Positions 51,423-62,300 of a stretch of 64,000 nucleotides of DNA are shown one piece after another. This stretch comes from Planctomycetaceae bacterium. Its GTDB lineage: Bacteria > Planctomycetota > Planctomycetia > Planctomycetales > Planctomycetaceae. A program made the position numbers and the translations under genes. How positions within the stretch are numbered: position 1 is the stretch's first letter; each line of letters starts with the position of its first letter. Location of the stretch: the NCBI GenBank assembly GCA_900299185.1, contig OMIV01000248.1, positions 1 to 64,000 on the forward strand. Direction: 5' to 3'. The notes under the pieces were generated by a model. That model saw only the letters and a list, made by a program, of their open reading frames with translations, was not told where the DNA came from and did no database searches.

Positions 51423-52451
51423 CTATTCAACTAGGTCATAGACTTCGCCGGCAGCCCTTGTGGCCATTGCTTGGCGAATTGAATTGGCAATATTTTCATT
51501 CACGAACTTAACAACGCCGTCAGCCATAACACAATGGGCACCGCCGACATGGACGCTGGACCAATTTGTACAACGAGTGTCGTCGCCTCCGTTACCTCCC
51601 GGTACCGTCATTGGATCAAAGTTAATTGGCTTCTGAAGGGACTCAATCGAACCCAGTGGCGAGAACCACAATCCGGTTTTGTTTGGATTTGCCGCCGTAT
51701 CTTTCGAATCGTACCAATGGTGATTTTCGACGACCGCAACCGTGTTGGACGAGCCATCGGTGATATCCGCGATGCGAGCACTTCCCATCCACCAGAAGAT
51801 TCCTACATAGCGTTGGAGATTATCAAGGTTCTCGTTATGAAGCTGGTCTGGTGTGACCCAAACTGCTCCTGCGGACCAATCTCCACAGTCTTTCCAGCCG
51901 GTGTAGGTGAATCCCATATTGCCTACATAGTCAGTGCGACCGCCTCTCATATTCCGGGAATTTCCGTTCCAGCCGCTGCCGTCGTAGACTGCAGCGCCGT
52001 CATAGGTTTTTGGTTGGGGATTACTTGGACATAGCAGGCCTGGAATAATTGTCTGACGAACGGTTTGGGCAGCTGCGCTGTCGAGGGCGTATTTGTTGCC
52101 TGATCCAGTGGAGATGAAGTCGAGTTTTTCGTAGGCTGTTGCCTGATCAAAAAATGGAAGGCAGCCGGTGAGCCAGGAGATGGAAGTTTCCAGCCGAGCA
52201 GAGAAACGATTTCTCGTCGAATCAAAATTCTGCGGAAACTGACCATGAGTCTCTTCGTAGTTCATACAAGCGAGACCAATTTGTTTCATGTTACTCTTGC
52301 ATTGAGCCCGACGAGCCGACTCGCGAGCGTTCTGTACTGCAGGGAGCAACAACGCCACAAGAACTGCAATGATCGCAATTACGACCAAGAGTTCGATCAG
52401 CGTAAATGCTGTTCTTGTTCGTAATCGAGCTGCAGATTGGTCAATAATCAT
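51423..52451 (-). CDS. DUF1559 prepilin-like protein
   Basis: 342 residues from ATG 52451, which has GGAG nine bases upstream; ATG 52466 is the longer alternative. A type IV prepilin-style N-terminus ([20 protein letters not shown], cleavable before the Phe) leads into the DUF1559 domain, with [35 protein letters not shown] and the ending [20 protein letters not shown]. The family is hugely expanded in planctomycetes and probably forms or decorates pseudopilus structures in the envelope. It follows the small lipoprotein by less than 50 bases, so the two are likely one operon. Confidence 0.93.
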   Translation of the reverse strand: MIIDQSAARLRTRTAFTLIELLVVIAIIAVLVALLLPAVQNARESARRAQCKSNMKQIGLACMNYEETHGQFPQNFDSTRNRFSARLETSISWLTGCLPFFDQATAYEKLDFISTGSGNKYALDSAAAQTVRQTIIPGLLCPSNPQPKTYDGAAVYDGSGWNGNSRNMRGGRTDYVGNMGFTYTGWKDCGDWSAGAVWVTPDQLHNENLDNLQRYVGIFWWMGSARIADITDGSSNTVAVVENHHWYDSKDTAANPNKTGLWFSPLGSIESLQKPINFDPMTVPGGNGGDDTRCTNWSSVHVGGAHCVMADGVVKFVNENIANSIRQAMATRAAGEVYDLVE

Positions 52452-52497
52452 ACAAATAATCTCCATTGAAAACGTGTGTAAAAGAAAGTTGCAATTC

Positions 52498-52926
52498 TTA
52501 CCATAGCTCTAGTGTTAATACATTGTCCGCACCGGCCTTTACGTCAAACGTCTTAGGAGAAGTATCTGCGGACGTGAATTCCTTTGGTATCGACGTGTCT
52601 TCCTTGGGGCGTGATTTGGAAGTGTTGCTGTAATCCATTGTCGGAGGTACGGAAAGGACGACCTTGTAGCTTCCTACTGGGACGCCTTTCTTACCTTGTG
52701 GTGTCGCGAACTCGAAAGAACCGTCATCAGCGCTGATTGTTGTGACTGTGATTCCTTTCTTTGCATCTACGGGAACGAGCATGACTGATACGGCCTTAAG
52801 CGGTGCGGGGCCTTTTTTCACGCTACCTTTGACGGGGTAGAGGGTCGGTCCATCGTTTCCAGCGCCGCATCCTGCGGCGTAGGAGATTAACGTTAGGCAG
52901 ACTGACCAAAGGAACGTGCGATACAT
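52498..52926 (-). CDS. Small lipoprotein with carboxypeptidase-regulatory-like fold
   Basis: 142 residues; ATG 52926 has AAGGG six bases upstream. Lipobox LISYAAGC (Cys20). The mature part is one Ig-like/transthyretin-like domain ([49 protein letters not shown]). Proteins of this type are commonly encoded beside DUF1559 genes in planctomycetes, as here. Function unknown; probably envelope-associated. Confidence 0.85.
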   Translation of the reverse strand: MYRTFLWSVCLTLISYAAGCGAGNDGPTLYPVKGSVKKGPAPLKAVSVMLVPVDAKKGITVTTISADDGSFEFATPQGKKGVPVGSYKVVLSVPPTMDYSNTSKSRPKEDTSIPKEFTSADTSPKTFDVKAGADNVLTLELW

Positions 52927-53187
52927 GCAAAACCCTTGTTTCTAAGATTGCGGTGCGATGAACAGCGAGAAGGTTAGAAAGCGGTCAAATGTAAGGGAAT
53001 TACAGGAAAGGGTGCGTCATGAGCAAGTCAAGATCTCTGGCAATTTTGCGTCTCACCGCGAACGCGGTAGAGAGTTGAGAGCAAGCTTTTGTCGTATTCG
53101 CTGCAACTTGTTGGATGCTGCCCAATACGTTCGCGAGGCTACTCGGGAATCGGCAAAGACTTATCAAGCGGAGTCAGCGAAAGACTC
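52927..53187. other. Gap upstream of the lipoprotein-DUF1559 pair
   Basis: About 260 bases, no gene called. It probably contains the promoter of the lipoprotein-DUF1559 pair; no motif stands out. Confidence 0.4.
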
Positions 53188-54384
53188 TCATCGACTCTTT
53201 GTAAGTTTGGACTTGAGCGCGGGAGCGACGGTCTCGTCGCCGCAATCACGGGCATACGATTCCATCTCCATGAGAAGTTGCGGTGTCAGCGAGGCCGTGT
53301 TTGGTAGATGGAGTAGTTGGGATTCCAAACTTTTACCCCTGCTTGCAAGCGAGGCTTGTATTTCGGCATGAGCAGGTTGGTTCGAAAGTCTTAGCGTCGT
53401 GGCAAGTGCATGCCGTGCTCGCCAGTCAAACGGATAGAGCTTCAGCGAAGTCTCATACGCACTGATTGCTTCTGACGACCGCTGTTCTGCCATCGCTAGC
53501 CAGCCACGGAATCTCCAGAAGCGATGGTCCGAATTTGTCGTTTCCGGGAGTTTTTCAAGTCGAGCGCGAAGTGAATCGACTTCTCCATTTGAAATCTCGC
53601 GATCCATAACAAATGCGAGTATTTCTGGGTTCTGCGGGTATTTCTGAAGACACTCATCGAGCATTTTGGGGGCATCAATTGTGGCCTCGCCAAAATATGA
53701 CATGGATTTACTAGGTGGGATGCGAGAGGCGTAAATTGCTTGCGCGACTTCGAGGGCGGGATTATCAGAATGTGCTCGTCGCCATTCGGTAATTCGCAGA
53801 TAGCCATCTGAAAATTGAAGATTTGAAGCGAGCATATAATATAAGTATGCCTCGTCTGTTTCACAGTTTCGAGAGATTGCTTCTTGGATCTGGCTGACTA
53901 GCTCTCCTCGTTGTTGCGTGAGTGCGAAAACATAGATGAGGCGCTGATGGGCAAGTTGGTGGTCAGGTTTTATCGCGAGCATTTGCCGCCAGTTTTCGAT
54001 CGCAGCAAGAGGTCGGCCGAGTTCGGAAAGCAACAAGTCGCCTCGAAGTTCAAGCACCTTTATGTAACGAGGATTGTTCGCAGGTACTTTTCCGAGTGCT
54101 TCTGCGGTTTGATCGAACTGTTTTAACTGGCGAGTTGCTTCGGCAAGTGCAATCCATGCGTCGCCGTCATTTGGGGCATCGGCAGCCCATGCTTCAGCTG
54201 AACTCTTTGCTTCGCTCCAATCTGAAGTCGCCAGAGCGTATTGGGTGGCGGTGATGGTGCGAGCGAGTTGACGACTTTGCCAATTCAGGAAGCCGATAGC
54301 GGCTAGGACAATCCCACCGAACGTGGCAAGCACCACTGTCATTCGACGTTTTTTGGGGTTCGGCGATTCGTCAGCGCCTTGCAT
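53188..54384 (-). CDS. Membrane-anchored TPR protein
   Basis: 398 residues; ATG 54384 has AAGGAG seven bases upstream. A basic N-terminus and one membrane helix (MTVVLATFGGIVLAAIGFLNW) are followed by helical repeats of TPR type (SDWSEAKSSAEAWAADAPND, FDQTAEALGKVPANNP, AAIENWRQMLAIKPDHQLAH, SSEAISAYETSLKLYPFDWR). Probably a periplasm-facing scaffold. It is the first gene of the AT-richer group and lies 45 bases after the large membrane protein gene, so read-through from that gene is possible. Confidence 0.82.
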   Translation of the reverse strand: MQGADESPNPKKRRMTVVLATFGGIVLAAIGFLNWQSRQLARTITATQYALATSDWSEAKSSAEAWAADAPNDGDAWIALAEATRQLKQFDQTAEALGKVPANNPRYIKVLELRGDLLLSELGRPLAAIENWRQMLAIKPDHQLAHQRLIYVFALTQQRGELVSQIQEAISRNCETDEAYLYYMLASNLQFSDGYLRITEWRRAHSDNPALEVAQAIYASRIPPSKSMSYFGEATIDAPKMLDECLQKYPQNPEILAFVMDREISNGEVDSLRARLEKLPETTNSDHRFWRFRGWLAMAEQRSSEAISAYETSLKLYPFDWRARHALATTLRLSNQPAHAEIQASLASRGKSLESQLLHLPNTASLTPQLLMEMESYARDCGDETVAPALKSKLTKSR

Positions 54385-54429
54385 GGGGATGCTCCTTAAA
54401 CTCAGGGATTGAGCTGACGGCTCGCGGAC

Positions 54430-56127
54430 TTACTTTTCTTTGCCGATGCCAAGTTCGCGGCGGATGATGGCGTCGAGCTGCTTGGCGGATTCTTGATCGG
54501 TTTCCAGAAGGCCCGACAAGATGCCTTGTTGGTCTGTGACTTGGAACAAGATCGGTTCGCTGAAGCTCTTCTTGGGTTCGCGCGTACCACGGTAGTCGTA
54601 TGCCACGAACGTCACTTTGAGTTCGTCGCCTTTGGCCAACTTCAAAGATGTGAGATCGAGCTTGAAGGTGCCTTTGGCCACGGACTGAGTATGGGTCTCT
54701 GGTACTGTGACGACAGCAAACTCACGATCGGGGATCTCCGCATCGCCGCGCGAGACCTGCACTTGAGCGACGACCTTTGACAGCGCGTAATCGTCTTGGA
54801 CCGAGTAGAGAATGGGAGGATTGGCGGTGGCGATCACTCGATTGGTGCGGGACGACACTGCGATGCGAGGCGGCAGGTCTTGCTTGAGTCGGATGGTTCC
54901 TCGAATCGGTGCTTCCAATTGCAGCCCCTGCTTGTCTGTCACTTGTAGCTTGTATTCCAGTGGCTCGCTCACCGAAGCCAGTGGTGTGCCGTCGGTCTTC
55001 AGTGACCAGTTTCGCGAGCCTCCATCGCGTGGGGTGAGTGCGAACTCGTGCTCGCCCAACCACAGCTTCGCCGAGTCGAGGTCGCTGTTGAGCGAGTCCA
55101 ATTCAATGTCGACTCGCGAGCCCTCGATCACCGACAGATGCCACTTCGCAGCACCTTTGGAATCCGCGTTTGAAGACTCTGTCGAAGTCGCATAACTCGG
55201 CGGAGTGACCTTGAGCTTCACATCCACAACGGGCAGCGAAACTGCGTTGATCTGGAACGGCACTGTGCGAGCATCTCCGACAGAGACTTCGAAATTGACC
55301 GAGTCCATAAGTCGGGGCAGTTCGCCTCTCAGCAGAGTGACTCCGGGTTCGGGGGTCTCAGGTGGAAGAAGTTCGACATCGGTGGCGATGCTGCCGTCGA
55401 GACTTTGAACTCGCAGTTTGCCGACGAGCGTGGCCGGGAGTTCGCCGCCCACCACAACCTCGAACTTCACTGGCTGGCCAAACGGTGTGGCGATGGAGTT
55501 CTTCAACGTGTTGCCGTCCAACAACAACGTCTGATTGACGGTGAGCTTTAGGATTTGAGTGCTTGTGGGATAAAAGGCATTTCCCAACAGCAGACGCGAC
55601 ATGAACGCGTTGAGATAGCCGGGGTTGGCGACCCAGCAAACGACGACTGCAAGTAGCAAGGCGACAGCGATGGTGACTCGACGCTGAAAGTCCAGGAGCG
55701 AAAAGCCTTCGAAGACGTTGAGCCGCGGGGACATCTCGGCCACGCGAGTCACGACCGCAGTTTCGAGTTGTGGTGATCCCCAGGTGCTCGCTTCAGGTTG
55801 CTCAAATTGCATGGCGGCCACGAGGTCACTGTCGATCTTTTGATGTCGTTCCACTAGCAAGGCGACTTCGACCAAATCTTCGTGTTGTTCCAGCCACGGC
55901 TTCGTAAATCGTTTGAATGCCCAGACGCCAGCAGCCACCACGAGTCCAAGCAAAATGACTCGCTGCAATCGCGACATATCGAGCGTGAAGTCGGCGAAGA
56001 ATGCAATCAGCAAGGTGAGCACCAAAGCGGTGACCAACAGGCTGAAGCCGTTGCCCCAGCGGATGAGGCGGCGCGAACTCTGTAGTCGCGCGAGTTCATG
56101 GCGGAGTTGTCCGAGTTGTGTGGGCAT
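54430..56127 (-). CDS. Large membrane protein, DUF4175-like
   Basis: 565 residues from ATG 56127 (MPTQLGQLRHELARLQSSRR). Two N-terminal membrane helices (GFSLLVTALVLTLLIAFFADF, VILLGLVVAAGVWAF) and one more near 165-185 (VTIAVALLLAVVVCWVA) precede a long exported region of Ig-like beta domains (VTPPSYA, PPRIAVSSRTNRVIATANPP, YSVQDDYALSKVVAQVQVS). This layout is that of planctomycete proteins usually found beside MoxR ATPase, DUF58 and von Willebrand A genes, none of which is in this window. Function unknown. Upstream 56128-56460 is a divergent gap with no recognised feature. Confidence 0.75.
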   Translation of the reverse strand: MPTQLGQLRHELARLQSSRRLIRWGNGFSLLVTALVLTLLIAFFADFTLDMSRLQRVILLGLVVAAGVWAFKRFTKPWLEQHEDLVEVALLVERHQKIDSDLVAAMQFEQPEASTWGSPQLETAVVTRVAEMSPRLNVFEGFSLLDFQRRVTIAVALLLAVVVCWVANPGYLNAFMSRLLLGNAFYPTSTQILKLTVNQTLLLDGNTLKNSIATPFGQPVKFEVVVGGELPATLVGKLRVQSLDGSIATDVELLPPETPEPGVTLLRGELPRLMDSVNFEVSVGDARTVPFQINAVSLPVVDVKLKVTPPSYATSTESSNADSKGAAKWHLSVIEGSRVDIELDSLNSDLDSAKLWLGEHEFALTPRDGGSRNWSLKTDGTPLASVSEPLEYKLQVTDKQGLQLEAPIRGTIRLKQDLPPRIAVSSRTNRVIATANPPILYSVQDDYALSKVVAQVQVSRGDAEIPDREFAVVTVPETHTQSVAKGTFKLDLTSLKLAKGDELKVTFVAYDYRGTREPKKSFSEPILFQVTDQQGILSGLLETDQESAKQLDAIIRRELGIGKEK

Positions 56128-56460
56128 AAGAGCAAATTCCGAGATGGCGGAAGTGAGCTGGCAGGGCAGGGGCGAGGCGTGTCGGTGGCGACTGACCAAG
56201 CGGGATGAGCGTGATAGTCGAAGCTGTCGTTAGAAAAAACGAATGTCGCTGACATTTTGCAAAACGTCCGCAAAGTGCAGGCACATCGATTCTTACGTTG
56301 AGATCCCATCCAACTCGAAGCGGATGGATGGAGATCATTGAACGTGGCAAAACTAGCCGTCGTGCCACGGATCGAGCGATCGCAGTCGGCATGCTACCGT
56401 TCGCTCGCATTGCTGATTTCCAGCGGCATTTACACACCTCACGCTTCAAAGACAGCCTTA

Positions 56461-57090
56461 ATGACATCGCAACTAACGACGTTGTATTTAGTCCGACACG
56501 GCTCGACTCCCGCCAACGAACACAAGCCTCGCATGCTGCAGGGCAGTGGTGTGAACGGTGGCCTCAGCGAACTTGGGCGACGTCAGGCCGCATCGGTCGC
56601 TCAATGGTTTCGGCAGGTGCGAGTCGATGTGGTCTACTCCAGCCCATTGGTGCGTGCTGTCGAAACGGCTAACGAAATCTGTCGCTCGATCGAACGCGAG
56701 ATGACCACAGTGCCCGAGTTGGTCGAAGTCGATGTCGGTCAGTGGGAACGTCAAACATGGGACTCGATCAAGGCGAGCTATCCCGAGGAGTACGCTCGCT
56801 TTCATGCCGATTGCTCACGCCACGGCTATCTGGGTGGCGAATCTTACAGCGACGTTCAGCAACGAGTCGTTCCCGCATTCACTCGCCTGCTAGAGCAGCA
56901 TGTCGGGCAGTCGATCACGATCGTCGCGCACTCGACGGTTAACACCGTGTACCTCGCGACGTTGCTGGGGCTCGACGTGAAGATGGCTCGCAAACTGCCG
57001 CAGGAAAACTGTGCGGTGAATGTGATTCAATTCAAAGACGGAGTCGCCCAGTTGGTGACGATGAATTCGGTGTTTCACTTAGCCGAGTAG
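56461..57090 (+). CDS. Histidine phosphatase family protein
   Basis: 209 residues from ATG 56461 (MTSQLTTLYLVRHGST). The catalytic RHG is in LVRHGSTPAN, with conserved Arg in SSPLVRAVETA, an acidic residue in ELVEVDVGQWER, and the second His in IVAHSTVNTVYLATLLG (AHST replaces the common SHG). The size fits the phosphoglycerate mutase-like cobC/GpmB branch. It is probably a phosphatase, not a mutase, with unknown substrate. Confidence 0.88.
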   Translation: MTSQLTTLYLVRHGSTPANEHKPRMLQGSGVNGGLSELGRRQAASVAQWFRQVRVDVVYSSPLVRAVETANEICRSIEREMTTVPELVEVDVGQWERQTWDSIKASYPEEYARFHADCSRHGYLGGESYSDVQQRVVPAFTRLLEQHVGQSITIVAHSTVNTVYLATLLGLDVKMARKLPQENCAVNVIQFKDGVAQLVTMNSVFHLAE

Positions 57091-57102
57091 TCCTGGGGAT
57101 TG

Positions 57103-58503
57103 TCACGTCAGGATTTCGTGTACCAGTTTGCCGGCGATGTCTGTCAGGCGGTAATCGCGGCCGGCGTGACGATAGGTCAGCCGTTCGTGATCGAGACCTA
57201 AAAGATGCAGCATGGTGGCGTGCAGGTCGTGAGTGTGGACGGCTCCTTCGGCAGGCAGGATGCCGTATTCGTCGGACTTACCATGAACGAAGCCGGGCTT
57301 TACTCCGCCGCCAGCCATCCAGGACGTGAAGACGAGGTTGTGATGTTCGCGACCAGCGTGGTTGGCTTGAGCGTTGAACGGCGTGCGCCCGAATTCAGTT
57401 GTCCAAACAACTAACGTTCGGTCGAGCATGCCGCGGCGTTTGAGGTCGGTGATTAAGGCCGCGATCGGTTGGTCGATGTTCTCCGCCAGTCGCGCGTGGT
57501 CCTGCATGTTGCCGTGCGAGTCCCAATTGTCGCTCGATCCAACGTCAATCAACTCGATGAAACGGACGCCGCGTTCGGCCAGCCTGCGAGCGACCAAACA
57601 TTGCCATCCGAAGCCGGCGGTCGCTCCACGCTGCAAGCCGTAGAGCTTCATGGTTTCTTCGGTCTCTTGGCTTAGGTCGAAGGCGTCGGGAGCTTCTCGC
57701 TGCATACCGAACGCTGTTTCGAAGGACCGAATGCGAGCGTCCAAGGCTTGATCAGCGGCTCGTCGTTCTAAGTGGTTGCGATTGAGCTTTGCGAGCAGTC
57801 CAAGTTCCATCTGTTGCAGCTCGATGCTGGGGACTCGCGGCTGCAAGTTCGGCAACGGTTCCTTGCCGGGAATGACATGAGTCCCCTGATGGCAGGCGGG
57901 CAGGAAGTCGCTGCCCCATGTTTGTGCTCCGGCATAGGGCGCGGCAGGAGCCAGGACCATGAACGATGGCAGATTGCGATTGACGGTCCCCAAGCCATAA
58001 CTGACCCAGGCTCCGTGGCTGGGGCGAGCGAACTGAGCTGATCCAACATGCGCGGCGAGCGTCGCTTTGTCGTGCCCGTCACTATCACAGTGCATGGCGT
58101 TGAGCACGCAGACGTCGTCGATCACCGATCCCAGGTGCGGAAAGAGGTCACTGACACACGTGCCGCATTGGCCTCGCTGTTGAAAGGCCCAATGCGGCTT
58201 AATCAAGAATCGCTGAAACTGGCCGGGCTTATTGAGCCACCTCGATGCCGTGATGGACTTGCCATGATCGGCGATCAACTGCGGCTTATGGTCCAGCGTG
58301 TCAACCTGCGAAACTCCACCGGTCGAGTACAGGAAGATCGCTCGATCAGCCTTGGGAGCGAAGTGTCCCGAACGAGCGGCCAACGGATCGGAGCTCGCCG
58401 CCAAACCGCTTTCAGCCATCAGACCTGCTAGCGCGATAGCTCCGAAGCCACCGGATGCCGCTTGCAGGAATTCACGACGAGATGCTGTGCGAGCCGAGTT
58501 CAT
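57103..58503 (-). CDS. DUF1501 family protein, Tat-exported
   Basis: 466 residues; ATG 58503 has AAGG six bases upstream. A twin-arginine signal (SRREFLQAASGGFGAIALAG) is followed by the DUF1501 domain, an alkaline-phosphatase/sulfatase-like fold: AIFLYSTGGVSQVDTLDHKP, HCDSDGHDKA, GSSDNWDSHGNMQDHARL, WTTEFGRTPF, GREHHNLVF and MLHLLGLDHERL. The family is typically encoded next to PSD1 cytochromes in planctomycetes. Here a DUF2887 gene separates the two, with gaps of under 10 bases. Function unknown. Confidence 0.94.
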   Translation of the reverse strand: MNSARTASRREFLQAASGGFGAIALAGLMAESGLAASSDPLAARSGHFAPKADRAIFLYSTGGVSQVDTLDHKPQLIADHGKSITASRWLNKPGQFQRFLIKPHWAFQQRGQCGTCVSDLFPHLGSVIDDVCVLNAMHCDSDGHDKATLAAHVGSAQFARPSHGAWVSYGLGTVNRNLPSFMVLAPAAPYAGAQTWGSDFLPACHQGTHVIPGKEPLPNLQPRVPSIELQQMELGLLAKLNRNHLERRAADQALDARIRSFETAFGMQREAPDAFDLSQETEETMKLYGLQRGATAGFGWQCLVARRLAERGVRFIELIDVGSSDNWDSHGNMQDHARLAENIDQPIAALITDLKRRGMLDRTLVVWTTEFGRTPFNAQANHAGREHHNLVFTSWMAGGGVKPGFVHGKSDEYGILPAEGAVHTHDLHATMLHLLGLDHERLTYRHAGRDYRLTDIAGKLVHEILT

Positions 58504-58512
58504 GGCGTTGCC

Positions 58513-59352
58513 TTACCACTTCAGTTCATCGAGCGATTCAATCTTGACGACTTGTTGCACCAACCGTTTCAGGGTGTCGATCGACTCGGTGTGGTCAATG
58601 CGGTCATGGAGTTCCTTAGACACCACCCCAAATCTTTCTTCGATGATGCTGAGGAGGACGCCACGGATGCCTTCACTGATCCCTTCATTGCGGCCTTCAC
58701 GGCGGCCAATGTTGATCAAGTCGCGACCGGACGCTGTGTCACGTAGATCGGGTAGTTCGCCGAGTAACATTTGTTCGATCTCCTCTTTGCCTTTGTCTCG
58801 CAGGCGTTGTTCGAGCCAATTCACGAAGACATCCAGCATGGTTTGCTTCAGTGTTTCAGCTGCGTCGCTCACACGAATCTGATGGTAATAATCGGCAGCA
58901 TGAGCCGCGAGAGCTTGTTCGCTGCTCTGAAGCACCGGTTGGAAGACTGCCACCAGCGGATGCTCGGGCGAGCGTTCGGCAAGCGACTCCAACATGCCGC
59001 CCAGCGAGTAGCTGTGAATGATCTGCGACCACGGTGCCGTTTGCGGATCGTGCTTGGGGAAGCGAAAGAAGATTACGCCCTGCACCAACCGCATGGATTG
59101 CTGTTGTTGGACGAGAGCCATTTCAATGGCCACTCGCGTGTAGATCTGCGGATCGTCCTGGAATTGAAACTCCACGACTGTTAGCGGCTCGTCAATCAAC
59201 TCGGGAACGACAACGGCATCTGCTTGCTGCTCAATGGCCTTGAGGACAATGGACTGCAACTCGCAACGACCGGGCGGCTTCAAACCCGTGAGTTCGAAGA
59301 TCCACAGAGGCTGTGCGCTGAAGAGTTCGTAAAGCTGCTTGTCAGTCTTCAT
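58513..59352 (-). CDS. DUF2887 (Rpn/PD-(D/E)XK-like) protein
   Basis: 279 residues from ATG 59352 (MKTDKQLYELFSAQPLWIFE); its ribosome site overlaps the stop codon of the upstream PSD1 gene. DUF2887 features are FELTGLKPPGRCELQSIVLK, DAVVVPELIDEPLTVVEFQFQ (acidic residues and a core strand of PD-(D/E)XK nucleases) and QIYTRVAIEMALV. The C-terminal region (NIGRREGRNEGISEGIRGVL) is the usual regulatory tail of Rpn-type proteins. Relatives are linked to recombination-promoting nucleases and are often mobile. Its place inside a PSD1-DUF1501 operon is unusual. Confidence 0.82.
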   Translation of the reverse strand: MKTDKQLYELFSAQPLWIFELTGLKPPGRCELQSIVLKAIEQQADAVVVPELIDEPLTVVEFQFQDDPQIYTRVAIEMALVQQQQSMRLVQGVIFFRFPKHDPQTAPWSQIIHSYSLGGMLESLAERSPEHPLVAVFQPVLQSSEQALAAHAADYYHQIRVSDAAETLKQTMLDVFVNWLEQRLRDKGKEEIEQMLLGELPDLRDTASGRDLINIGRREGRNEGISEGIRGVLLSIIEERFGVVSKELHDRIDHTESIDTLKRLVQQVVKIESLDELKW

Positions 59353-59359
59353 GACGTCC

Positions 59360-62300
59360 TTAATCCACATACAAGAACGCATTGCTTGTCAGCAGCACTC
59401 GCGAGAAGGCCGACCAAGCGGCGAGCGGTTGGCGGTCGCTGGGCGTTTTCTGCTCGGCCAACTTGGTTTGATAGGTGGTTACAAAAGACACCGCGTCGGC
59501 GACTTCGGCTTCGGAGGGGACTCGGCCTTGAGTGGTTTCGACGGCCCAACGGACTCGAGCGGCATCGTCTGTCGCGGCCGGGATGATGCGTGCTCCGAGT
59601 GACGCGGCTTGATCATGCACGAACGGCGAATTCATCAGGTACAGCGTTTGAGTCGGAGTCGTCGTCGGGAGACGCGAGGCGATGCTCAGGTTGGGATCAG
59701 CCGCATCGAACAACGCCAAGTACGGATGACGGCGGTTCCTCTGCACCATCAAGTAGACGCTGCGATGGTCCGAATCGTAGACCGCATGGAAGGGGCGATG
59801 GATGGTAAAGCCCCAAGTGTCAACGGGCGGAAATGGATGCTCGGCAGGGACTTGGCGATTGAGCTTGCCACTCACAAACAACATCGAATCGCGGATCGAC
59901 TCGGCATCCAACGCGCGGCGCGAGTAACGCCACAGCCAGACGTTGTTTGGATCGACTCGCAGATTCGCTTCGTCATCGTCGCTCGCGAGTTGATAGGTCC
60001 GCGACGACATAATCAGTCGCTGCAAAGCCTTCACTTTCCAACCCGAGGCGATGAACTCGGACGTCAGCCAATCGAGCAACTCCGGATGAGTTGGCGCGTC
60101 GCCGCGAGTTCCGAAGTCGCTCGGCGTCGGCACGAGTCCTTGGCCGAAGTGCCATTGCCAGACTCGATTCACGAAGACCCGCGCGGTCAGCGGGTTCGTC
60201 GGTCGAGTCAGCCATTGCGCCAGTTCGAGTCGACCGCTTCCCGTGGTGTCCGGAGGCAATTTGGAGTCGCCGAGAATCGCCACGAAGCCTCGCGGTACTT
60301 CATCGCCGAGCTTGTCGGGTTCGCCACGCTTTTGAATGCGGACATTGGTCGGTGTCCCTTCGGTGACTCCGTAGGCAACAGGGTAGAGTTGCTTGGCGTT
60401 TTCGGCGTCGCGTTGCTTGGTGGATGCCGCGATGGCGGCATCCAATTTGGCGATCTGTTGCGGCAAGTCTTCGGGAGCTTTCGGAGCGACTACTGGTCCC
60501 GATCCGGGCTCACCAAAGGGAGTCATCATGAGGCCGATGTTGTCGAGATCTCGCACGGGCGACGGACCTTCGGCATGTCCGATCCCATCGCAGATGAAAG
60601 TGTCGAACACGCCGTCCCAACCGGCTGAGAGAGGCTTATCAGCGATCACCGTGAGATCGCCTGGCGTGCCCACAATGCCCGAGTAAGTCTTCTTGTCGCG
60701 ATCCAAAGTAAGACGCAGTGTGTACCAAGTTCCGGGCTCAATCTTGCGAACAACGCTCCATTCGCCGCCGCTGCGAACAGCCACTTCATTGGCCGTGACG
60801 CTGACATCCACCGCTGTCGAACCGATGACGCCTCGCCCCAGAAAGAATCGACACGCTCCCTTCTGCTCGGCAGGCGCGACCACTCGGAAGTCGATCGTGA
60901 AGTGCATCTGCTTGCCGGCGATTGCTCGTAAGCCAGGATTGAAGACGTACCGCACGCCGTCGGTTTTAAGTCCACTTCCAAGTCGCACGCCTTTGGCTCC
61001 GACAGGATGCGTATGAGCGAACGGGCTTTGAGCTTCTGCCAACACCGAGTTCGGACCAGCCGACAACCACACGCCCGCCGGTGGCTTGCCGATCGTTTGA
61101 GATTCGAACCCGAGATCAACTCCCCCAGCGATCACGTTGTTGTTGAGTGCCGCTCGCTCGTTCTTCAGACGAGCCAACTCGGCATCTAACCGCGCGACCT
61201 CCGCTGCTTTGGCTTGATCTAATTTGGTGGCCTCTGCCTGGGGCACCAGCGATGGAAAGAACGCCGGTCGCTTCTGCTCTTCACCGCCGGGGAAGGCCCA
61301 TTGAGTGCTCTTCAAGATGCCATACAGACCGTAGTAATCCTGCATGCTGACGGGGTCGTACTTGTGGTCATGGCACCGAGCACACCCGAGCGATAACCCC
61401 AGCAACGAACGCCCGATCGAGTCGATCGCATCGGCAAAGTCGAGATGCTGATAGTCAGGGTTCGGGGCATACCCATACCGCTTGCCGACCGCGAGGAAAC
61501 CGGTCGCGGTCATGCGACTCGCGTAGTGCTCGGCAGGGCCGGTCTTCGCGAGAATGTCTCCGGCGATCTGCTCGCGGATGAACTCATCAAATGGCTGATC
61601 CGCGTTGAAAGAATTGATGACCCAGTCGCGGTACTTGAACGCTTCGCGAACCGGATAGTCCGCTCCATCGCCGGCAGTGTCTGCATAGCGAGCAACATCG
61701 AGCCAATGCCGCCCCCAGCGTTCGCCATACGCAGATGACGTGAGCAGTCGGTCCACGACTTTGTAGAAGCTTTCTGCGGAATCATCCTTCAGAAACGCTT
61801 CAATGTCGGCAGGTGTCGGCGGCAGCCCGGTCAGATCAAACGTCGCACGTCGAATGAGCGTTCGCTTGTCGGCAGTGTTGTGTGATCGCACTCCAGCAGC
61901 GCGTTGCTTCGCAAGGACGAACGCATCGAGCGGTGCGACACTCGTCTGAGATTCCGTCTGAGGTACCGTCGGTCTGGCGATCGGTTGAAACGCCCAATGC
62001 TTGGCTGGATCAACTTTCTCGCCACCCGGTTGAGCTTCGGGAAACGGTGCCCCGAGTTCGACCCACTTCGCGAAGTCTGCAATCTGTTTGTCCGCAAGCT
62101 TGCCGTTCTCCGGCATCTTGAGGTTCTCATCTTCGTGCTTGATCGCGCGAATCAACCGACTCTCCCCAGCCTTGCCGGGAACCACCGCCGCACCGGAATC
62201 GCCCCCAGTCAGCAACGCTTTCCGAGAATCCAATCTCAACCCAGCCCACTGCTTCTTAGCCCCATGACAGCTCCAACAGTGCTCGACCAAGACCGGTCGG

